6,693 nt of DNA from CAMLOF01 sp966692625 (GTDB taxonomy: Bacteria > Pseudomonadota > Gammaproteobacteria > Burkholderiales > Burkholderiaceae_C). A program made the position numbers and the translations under genes. This document shows, in pieces, positions 1-4,887 of the stretch. The stretch's first letter is position 1. Each line of letters starts with the position of its first letter. The DNA is taken from contig CBKZAG010000188.1 in NCBI GenBank assembly GCA_966692625.1, positions 1 to 6,693 of the forward strand, written 5' to 3'. Under the pieces are notes generated by a model. It had not been told where the DNA came from and ran no database searches. It saw only the letters and a list, made by a program, of their open reading frames with translations.

Positions 1-1
1 C

Positions 2-562
2 GGCATTGCCAGCCCCAGCGCCCAGGCCTACCGGCCCCTGTTGCAACCGGGCCAGCACAAGCTCATCGGCTTTGCCGAGCGGGTGCAGGGCCTGATCGTG
101 CCCAAGGGCAACCCGCGCAAGTTGCAAGGCCTGGCCGACGTGGCCCGCTGGCGCCTGCGCTACGTGAACCGGCCGCAGGGCACCGGCACAAGGCTGCTGC
201 TGGAAGAGTTGCTGGCCGAAGCAGGCCTGAGCGCCAGCGACCTGAACGGGCATGGGCAGACGGAACCTTCCCATGCTGCCGTGGCCCAGGCCGTGGCCAG
301 CGGACGTGCCGATGCGGGGCTGGGCACTCAGTCCGCCGCCGAAAGGCTTGGGCTGGGGTTCGTATCGTTGGTACGTGAGCACTATCATCTGGCGTGTCTG
401 AAGTCCGCCCTGGACCAACCCGCCGTGCTCGCCCTGCGGCAGGTACTGGCCACGCCTGCATGGCAATCGGCATTGGCCACCGTGCCCGGCTACGCCCCGC
501 TGGCCAGCGGGCAGGTGCGCTCACTCAAGGCCGTTCTGCCCTGGTGGCGCTTCAATACCTGA
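2..562 (+). CDS. C-terminal part of a PBP-like (molybdate-type) ligand-binding domain protein, probable transcriptional regulator; 5' end missing
   Basis: The reading frame is open from the window edge (first full codon at base 2) to TGA at 560-562, giving 186 visible residues. There is no credible start inside the window, so the gene begins upstream. Two motifs match the PBP_like domain (PF12727) as I know it: an Asn-Arg-Pro-Gln-Gly-Thr-Gly-Thr-Arg block at 167-193 followed by a Leu-rich helix, and a Ser-His-Ala-Ala-Val-Ala-Gln-Ala-Val stretch leading to Gly-Arg-Ala-Asp-Ala-Gly-Leu-Gly at 269-325. In this family the domain usually follows an N-terminal helix-turn-helix and resembles molybdate-binding ModA, so the protein is probably a cytoplasmic one-component regulator that senses a small anion. 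The DNA-binding part is not visible, so this role is inferred. A stand-alone binding protein is the alternative. It converges with the hydrolase gene, with 12 nt between the stop codons. Confidence 0.68.
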   Translation, partial: GIASPSAQAYRPLLQPGQHKLIGFAERVQGLIVPKGNPRKLQGLADVARWRLRYVNRPQGTGTRLLLEELLAEAGLSASDLNGHGQTEPSHAAVAQAVASGRADAGLGTQSAAERLGLGFVSLVREHYHLACLKSALDQPAVLALRQVLATPAWQSALATVPGYAPLASGQVRSLKAVLPWWRFNT

Positions 563-591
563 GCAACAACCCGCTCAGAAAGCCTCTTTTT
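559..591. terminator. Possible weak bidirectional terminator hairpin between convergent genes
   Basis: A perfect 6-bp inverted repeat, CTGAGC at 559-564 and GCTCAG at 573-578, encloses an 8-nt loop and contains both stop codons of the convergent genes (TGA at 560-562, plus strand; TGA read from 577-575, minus strand). On the plus strand a run of five T follows at 587-591, eight bases after the stem. On the minus strand no T run follows. The stem is short and the T run is displaced, so this is at best a weak intrinsic terminator for the plus-strand gene. Nothing else in the 12-nt gap looks like a terminator. Confidence 0.33.
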
Positions 592-1606
592 CGGCTTCCA
601 GGTAAGCCAGGCTCACGTACTTGCCAATGTTGCTGTCAAAACCCGCCATGCCAGCCGCACGGCGGGCCACGCGCGGGTCTTTCAGCACAGCCGCCTTGGC
701 CGCCTCCACCCCCTGGCCGGCCTCCACGGCCTTCAGGCAAGGTTCGTAAATCCCGGCCATGAACTCGCCATAGGTCTTGAGCAAGTCCTTGCCGCCGTTG
801 CCGTGCCCTGGCACCCAAAGCTGGTCACCAGCGGCAGCCTGTATCGCCTCGTAGTACTTGAAAGTGCCCCGGTACGAGCCATCATCGATGTTGGCGATGC
901 GGTTTTCCATGGCAATGTCGCCCACATAAGTCAGGCGGTCCTGCACCACCTCCACGCACAGGTCCGAAGGGGTGTGCGCCGTGCCGTAGTGATGCATCTT
1001 CAGCGTCACATCGCCAAACTGGTAGGTCTTTCCATGCGCCGTCGCCTGGTTGGGTGGCACCACCTGCGTCCCTATGGTGGCCTGGTTGGTCCAGCGCTCC
1101 ATCAGGCTGCGCCACAGGTTGCCCTCCACGCCCTTGATCTGCTCGATGGTGTGGGACAGCGCATAGATGGGCAGATTGGCGCCGAATGCCTTTGCAAAGG
1201 CGTGGTTGCCCAGCCAGTGGTCGCCGTGGTAGTGGCTGTTGAACACCGCCACCACCGGCAGCGGCGTCACCTTGCGGATCATGCGAATCGCCATCTGACC
1301 GATCTGCAGCGACGCACCCGAGTCCAGCACCACCACGCCTGCGCTGGTCACCACGAACAGAACGTTGGCCATCAGACCCTGGTTGTCCGCCGTGGGAAAA
1401 CCGTCCTTGGCATAGACCATCCAGACGTGTTGCGAAAGCTGCTGCGGTGCCACATCCGGCACAGGCGGCCCTTCAATGAAGTCTTGCACCTGCTGAGCAA
1501 ACAAACGCACTTCTGGCACGGTCATCAGGCCTGCACCTGCCAAGCCCAGCCCACCTGCGAGCCTGAGCCAGTGGCGGCGTGTCGCGCCTTGCTGTGCGTT
1601 GAACAT
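575..1606 (-). CDS. Tat-exported MBL-fold (metallo-beta-lactamase superfamily) hydrolase
   Basis: The product is 343 residues. The N-terminus carries a twin-arginine signal: Thr-Arg-Arg-His-Trp-Leu-Arg at residues 9-15, a Gly/Ala/Leu-rich hydrophobic stretch at about 16-30, and likely cleavage near Phe-Ala at 36-37. The enzyme should therefore fold in the cytoplasm and act in the periplasm. All MBL metal ligands are present: His125-x-His127-x-Asp129-His130, His211, bridging Asp230 and His268. Asp rather than Cys at the fifth position is glyoxalase II-like, not like B1 beta-lactamases. The overall look recalls SoxH and quinoprotein-relay zinc hydrolases, but no PQQ or sox gene is in view, so the substrate is unknown. 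I chose ATG at 1604-1606 because GGAGG at 1615-1619 lies 8 nt upstream. An in-frame ATG five codons earlier (ending at 1621) overlaps that Shine-Dalgarno and has none of its own. The gene has its own promoter and converges with the upstream partial gene. Confidence 0.88.
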   Translation of the reverse strand: MFNAQQGATRRHWLRLAGGLGLAGAGLMTVPEVRLFAQQVQDFIEGPPVPDVAPQQLSQHVWMVYAKDGFPTADNQGLMANVLFVVTSAGVVVLDSGASLQIGQMAIRMIRKVTPLPVVAVFNSHYHGDHWLGNHAFAKAFGANLPIYALSHTIEQIKGVEGNLWRSLMERWTNQATIGTQVVPPNQATAHGKTYQFGDVTLKMHHYGTAHTPSDLCVEVVQDRLTYVGDIAMENRIANIDDGSYRGTFKYYEAIQAAAGDQLWVPGHGNGGKDLLKTYGEFMAGIYEPCLKAVEAGQGVEAAKAAVLKDPRVARRAAGMAGFDSNIGKYVSLAYLEAEKEAF

Positions 1607-1614
1607 GGGTTTCG

Positions 1615-1619
1615 CCTCC
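1615..1619 (-). promoter_or_regulatory. Ribosome binding site deciding the start of the MBL hydrolase
   Basis: On the minus strand GGAGG stands 8 nt before the ATG at 1606, which is ideal spacing. The longer open frame begins at an ATG that overlaps this site, so the site argues for the shorter 343-residue protein. The shorter form also places the twin-arginine pair at residues 10-11. Confidence 0.75.
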
Positions 1620-1651
1620 ATTAATCATAAAATAAGCAATTACGGATTTTT

Positions 1652-1680
1652 ATTGTCCACCTGGCAGCACCAGATGTCAA
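1652..1680 (-). promoter_or_regulatory. Sigma-70-type promoter for the MBL hydrolase gene
   Basis: Read on the minus strand, a perfect TTGACA (1680-1675) is followed by a 17-bp spacer (1674-1658) and GACAAT (1657-1652), which matches four of six -10 positions. Transcription would start near 1645, giving a leader of about 40 nt that is AT-rich compared with the surrounding GC-rich DNA. The promoter lies in the gap after the coaBC stop codon, so the hydrolase can be transcribed independently of coaBC. I see no convincing coaBC terminator in this gap, so read-through is also possible. Confidence 0.6.
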
Positions 1681-1701
1681 AAATCCATGGCAAGGCGCCG
1701 G

Positions 1702-2916
1702 TCAGCGGCTCAGGCGACGGGCAATCTCGGCCACCAGTTGGCGCGCCAGAACCAGCTTGGGGCCGTGCGGCAATTCCTTCGTGCCGCCGGCGTCCACCAG
1801 CAGCAGTGCGTTGTCGTCACGCCCAAAGGTGGCCGGGCCGATGTTGCCCACCAGCAGCGGCACGCCTTTGCGCTCGCGCTTGGCTTGTGCGTGTGCAGCA
1901 AGGTCGTGGCTCTCGGCGGCAAAACCCACGCAGTACAGGGCGCCTTCGCGGGCACGCGGGCTGGCGGCCACACCCGCCAAAATGTCCGGGTTCTCCACAA
2001 ACGCCAAGGCAGGCGGCAAGCCGCTGCCATCCTTCTTGATCTTTTGCCCGGCAGCGCTGGCCGGGCGCCAGTCAGCCACGGCAGCGGCGGCCACAAAAAT
2101 GGAGGCACGCTCCACTTCGGCCTGCACCGCTGCCTGCATCTGCAAGGCGGACTGCACGTCAACGCGGCGAACACCGCGCGGCGTGGGCAAGTGCACAGGG
2201 CCTGCCACCAAGGTCACTTCAGCCCCGGCCTCGCGGGCGGCGCGCGCCACGGCAAAACCCATCTTGCCGCTGCTGTGGTTGGTAATGCCGCGCACCGGGT
2301 CGATCGCCTCGAAGGTGGGCCCTGCCGTTACCAGCACGTGCTGCCCAGCCAGCACCTTGGCCTGGAAATGCGCAATCAGCTCTTCCAGCAATTCCTGGGG
2401 CTCCAACATGCGGCCGTCGCCCACCTCGCCACAGGCCTGGTCCCCCTGGCCTACGGGCAGCACCACGGCGCCGTCTGCACGCAACTGCGCTGCGTTGCGC
2501 TGGGTGGCCGGGTGCGCCCACATCTCGCGGTTCATGGCCGGGGCCAGCAGCAAGGGCGTGCGGTCGAGCGGGCGCGCCAGGCACGTCAGGGTCAGCAGGT
2601 CGGCAGCGCGGCCCTGGGCCAACTGGGCCATCAGGTCGGCGCTGGCCGGGGCAATCAGTATCGCGTCCGGTTCGCGCCCCAGGCGGATGTGCGGCATGTT
2701 GTTGGGCTCGCTGGCGTCCCACTGGCTCAGCAGCACGGGTCGGTTGCTCAGGGCCTGCATCGTCACCGGGGTGATGAACTGCGTGGCAGCCTCGGTCATC
2801 ACCACCTGAACGCTCGCCCCGGCCTTTACCAGCAGGCGGCACAACTCGGCCGACTTGTAGCAGGCAATGCCCCCAGAGAGGCCCAGGACGATGTGTTTTC
2901 CGGCAAGGTCTTCCAT
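1702..2916 (-). CDS. coaBC: Bifunctional phosphopantothenoylcysteine decarboxylase / phosphopantothenate-cysteine ligase
   Basis: This cytoplasmic enzyme makes 4'-phosphopantetheine for coenzyme A. The ligase joins CTP-activated 4'-phosphopantothenate to cysteine, and the flavin-dependent decarboxylase then removes the carboxyl group. The 404 residues fit the family (E. coli Dfp is 406). The N-terminal CoaC flavoprotein domain, about 1-188, has Gly-Gly-Ile-Ala-Cys-Tyr-Lys (15-21), catalytic His76, Pro-Ala-Met-Asn (Asn129), and flap Cys162 in Asp-Gln-Ala-Cys-Gly. The CoaB domain, about 190-404, has Thr-Asn-His-Ser-Ser-Gly-Lys-Met-Gly around Asn213 and the Lys-Ile-Lys-Lys loop at 292-295. All key residues correspond to the E. 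coli ones. I chose ATG at 2916 because the family begins just before the first flavin-binding strand. An in-frame GTG at 2961, overlapping the antiporter stop codon by 4 bp, would add 15 residues. Neither start has a clear Shine-Dalgarno. Co-transcription with the antiporter gene is likely. Confidence 0.96.
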   Translation of the reverse strand: MEDLAGKHIVLGLSGGIACYKSAELCRLLVKAGASVQVVMTEAATQFITPVTMQALSNRPVLLSQWDASEPNNMPHIRLGREPDAILIAPASADLMAQLAQGRAADLLTLTCLARPLDRTPLLLAPAMNREMWAHPATQRNAAQLRADGAVVLPVGQGDQACGEVGDGRMLEPQELLEELIAHFQAKVLAGQHVLVTAGPTFEAIDPVRGITNHSSGKMGFAVARAAREAGAEVTLVAGPVHLPTPRGVRRVDVQSALQMQAAVQAEVERASIFVAAAAVADWRPASAAGQKIKKDGSGLPPALAFVENPDILAGVAASPRAREGALYCVGFAAESHDLAAHAQAKRERKGVPLLVGNIGPATFGRDDNALLLVDAGGTKELPHGPKLVLARQLVAEIARRLSR

Positions 2917-2957
2917 GGGCGGGAATGTACCACTGGCGCTCCACCTGTACAGGCCGA

Positions 2958-4727
2958 TCACGACGGCTTGGACTCTTCCCTCTCCACCGCCAGCAATGCC
3001 TTCAAGTCTTCGCGGCCGCGCTGGGTGATGCTGAGCAACGCCTCCCTGTCACCGCGGACCTTCAGCGCCGCATCCAGCAGCGACATGTCGTGGTTCTCGA
3101 AATGCCTCACGATGGTCGCCGCCCTGTCCGGTTGTTCGCCCAAAGCCATCAGCGACTGGCGAGCGGCCTCCAGCGAGGAGTGAAAGGTCTCCCTGATGGG
3201 TTGCAGACCGCGCTCGCGCAACTCGAACGCATCGGTGCGGCTGCGCGCCCGCACCACCACCGGCACGTTCGGCCAACGCTGCCGCACCACGTCTGCCATG
3301 GTCAACGCCGCCTGCGGGTCATTCACCGCAATCACCAGCAACCTCGCCTGGGCAATGCCTGCCTCCTCCAGCAGATCCAGCCTGGCGGCGTCGCCGTAGT
3401 AGCACTTCCATCCGAACTCCCGCATCAGTTCCACCTGGTCCGGGTCGTTGTCGATGAGCGTTGCCGGGACACCATGCGCCATCAACACCCGCCCCACCAC
3501 CTGCCCGAACCGGCCAAACCCGGCAATGATCACCCCGTTGGTCTCGTCAATGGCCTCGCGTGGGCGCTCACCACAATCCATCTTCACGAAACGCTGGTGC
3601 AACACCAACAGCAAAGGCGTGCAAAGCATGGACACCGCCACGACGGCGTTCAGCAGATCGTAGGTTGGGCGCGTCAGCAGGTTCTGGCTCAATGCCGCAC
3701 CGAAGATCACAAACGCGAACTCCCCCACCTGCGACAGCGCCACGGCCATCAACAGCGCCTCGCGGTTCTTCAACGCGAAGGCCCTGCCCCAACCAAACAG
3801 AACGCCCCCCTTGGCAGCCACCACCAGCAAGGCCAGTCCCACGATGGTGCCGGGTTCACGCGCCAGCAGCGACACGTCCACCGACATGCCCACGGCAATG
3901 AAGAACAGCCCCAGCATCAGCCCCTTCACCGGCTCAATGTCCAGGCGCAGCTCGTAGCGGTATTCCGAACCGGCCAGCAGCACGCCCGCCAGAAACGTCC
4001 CCAGCGCCATCGACAGGCCCACCGACTGCACGGCCATGGCCACGCCAATCACCAGCAAGAGCGAAAAGGCAAAGAAGATCTCGCGCATCCCTGTGCGGGC
4101 CACAATCCGCATCACCGGGTTGAGCACCGTCCGGCTCGCCAGAACAATGGCCGCGATCACCGCCAGCGCCTTGGGCACGGCCCAGACGTCAAAGCCATCG
4201 GATGAGGCAGCAGGCGCAATCAATGCCAGCAGAATGAACAGCGGAATGACCGACAGGTCCTGAAACAGCAGCACCGCGAAAGACGATTGCCCACCGGGTG
4301 AGCCCAGGAGCTTTTTCTCCTCCAGCGAAGCCAGGCCAATGGCCGTCGAGGACATGGCAATGCCCGCGCCCGCCACGGCAGCCATCTGCCAGGGCAGGCC
4401 CGCCAGCGTCAACGCCAGCATGACCAGGGCCAAGGTGCCCGCCACCTGCAGCCCGCCCAGCCCGAACAGCGGTTTGCGCAGGGCCCACACTTTTTCCGGC
4501 TCCAGCTCCAGGCCCACCAGAAACAGCAGCAACACGACGCCAAATTCGGCAAAGTGCAAAACGTGTTCGGGGTCCGTCACCAGCCTCAGCGCGTACGGCC
4601 CGATCAAAATGCCCGCGATCAGATAACCCAGCACCGACCCCAAGCCCAGCCGCTTGGACAACGGAACGGCCAACACCGCAGCAGCAAGGTAGACCGCCGC
4701 TTGAGCGAGAAACGCGGTAGAGCCCAT
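2958..4727 (-). CDS. KefB/KefC-type monovalent cation:proton antiporter (CPA2) with RCK/TrkA-N domain
   Basis: The 589-residue inner-membrane protein exchanges a monovalent cation, probably K+, for protons. Residues 1-380 form an Na+/H+-exchanger-type bundle of about 12 helices, including the Phe-Gln156-Asp157-Leu-Ser-Val-Ile-Pro motif of the Kef transport path. Residues 398-515 are a cytosolic RCK_N Rossmann domain with Gly403-Phe-Gly405-Arg-Phe-Gly408 and Asp426 at the end of the second strand, which should bind a nucleotide. Arg-Glu-Thr-Phe at 512-515 matches a stretch of E. coli KefC near its glutathione site, and a tail of about 75 residues follows. The loop at 258-266, which controls gating in KefC, is substituted (see findings), so glutathione gating is uncertain and I give no gene symbol. 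No KefF or KefG ancillary gene is in the window. ATG at 4727 has only a weak GGGG 7 nt upstream. The gene diverges from pyrG and lies directly upstream of coaBC. Confidence 0.92.
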   Translation of the reverse strand: MGSTAFLAQAAVYLAAAVLAVPLSKRLGLGSVLGYLIAGILIGPYALRLVTDPEHVLHFAEFGVVLLLFLVGLELEPEKVWALRKPLFGLGGLQVAGTLALVMLALTLAGLPWQMAAVAGAGIAMSSTAIGLASLEEKKLLGSPGGQSSFAVLLFQDLSVIPLFILLALIAPAASSDGFDVWAVPKALAVIAAIVLASRTVLNPVMRIVARTGMREIFFAFSLLLVIGVAMAVQSVGLSMALGTFLAGVLLAGSEYRYELRLDIEPVKGLMLGLFFIAVGMSVDVSLLAREPGTIVGLALLVVAAKGGVLFGWGRAFALKNREALLMAVALSQVGEFAFVIFGAALSQNLLTRPTYDLLNAVVAVSMLCTPLLLVLHQRFVKMDCGERPREAIDETNGVIIAGFGRFGQVVGRVLMAHGVPATLIDNDPDQVELMREFGWKCYYGDAARLDLLEEAGIAQARLLVIAVNDPQAALTMADVVRQRWPNVPVVVRARSRTDAFELRERGLQPIRETFHSSLEAARQSLMALGEQPDRAATIVRHFENHDMSLLDAALKVRGDREALLSITQRGREDLKALLAVEREESKPS

Positions 4728-4838
4728 GAAAACCCCGGCTGATCAAAACCATGCAGTTTAGTGCGGGGCTGCCGCCGCCCTTGCCTCCTTATCCTAGGGT
4801 CGGAATCACTTCGTAACCCGTCGGCAGGTCACGGCTTT

Positions 4839-4844
4839 TATAAT
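4839..4844 (+). promoter_or_regulatory. Consensus -10 box of the pyrG promoter
   Basis: TATAAT is a perfect match to the sigma-70 -10 consensus. It lies in GC-rich DNA, 43 nt before the pyrG start codon. Transcription should begin near 4850-4852, leaving a leader of about 36-38 nt that starts with a pyrimidine-rich tract (4850-4860). No good -35 hexamer exists at 16-18 bp spacing (4815-4822 reads roughly AACCCGTC), and there is no TG extension. The promoter may therefore need an activator or rely on the strong -10 alone. Confidence 0.6.
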
Positions 4845-4860
4845 CGGCATTTCCTCTCCT

Positions 4861-4884
4861 GCGGACCTGCAAAGGTTCGTCTGC
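4861..4884 (+). promoter_or_regulatory. Putative pyrG leader hairpin presenting the ribosome binding site in its loop
   Basis: In the predicted leader RNA, 4861-4866 (GCGGAC) can pair with 4879-4884 (GTCTGC) over six base pairs including one G-U. The 12-nt loop holds AAAGG (4871-4875), the only Shine-Dalgarno-like sequence before the ATG at 4888. The linear distance from AAAGG to ATG is 12 nt, longer than ideal, and the stem would shorten the effective distance. This is a hand-found pairing without a computed energy. It could help translation or modulate it, or it could be chance. Confidence 0.35.
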
Positions 4885-4887
4885 GAC

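Larger units (their letters stand above)
4728..4887. other. Divergent intergenic control region between the Kef antiporter gene and pyrG
   Basis: These 160 bp separate two divergently transcribed genes and should hold both promoters. Visible elements are a consensus -10 box for pyrG (4839-4844) whose core is symmetric and could also serve the minus strand, a 7-bp inverted repeat around it (4824-4830 and 4864-4870), a leader hairpin before pyrG (4861-4884), and a strong Shine-Dalgarno-like AAGGAGG on the minus strand (4790-4784) with no start codon after it. I see no small gene of its own in the region. Confidence 0.7.

Noticed and set aside
1607..1621. An ATG five codons upstream as the start of the MBL hydrolase
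   Set aside because: That ATG overlaps the GGAGG that serves the downstream ATG, and it has no Shine-Dalgarno of its own.
803..1624. A 273-codon plus-strand open frame over the MBL hydrolase
   Set aside because: It lies opposite a gene with a full metal-binding motif set, a promoter and a Shine-Dalgarno, and its translation shows no family signal.
1624..1629. TATGAT on the minus strand as a -10 box for the MBL hydrolase
   Set aside because: No -35 exists at suitable distance, and transcription from it would begin too close to the Shine-Dalgarno. The TTGACA/GACAAT pair further upstream is better.
1681..1701. A coaBC terminator in the gap after its stop codon
   Set aside because: Only a 3-bp GGC/GCC pairing is visible before the short T run, which is too weak to call.
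1687..3183. A 498-codon plus-strand open frame over coaBC and the antiporter 3' end
   Set aside because: It is antisense to coaBC, has a His/Gln/Arg/Gly-rich composition without domains, and crosses the boundary between two real genes.
2925..4205. A 426-codon plus-strand open frame over the antiporter gene
   Set aside because: It is antisense to a clear membrane transporter and its translation is extremely rich in His, Gln and Arg, typical of the reverse complement of hydrophobic codons.
4761..4790. GC-rich self-complementary stretch in the antiporter leader as a terminator or riboswitch
   Set aside because: Only alternative 4-bp stems can be drawn, with no T run and no known riboswitch core.
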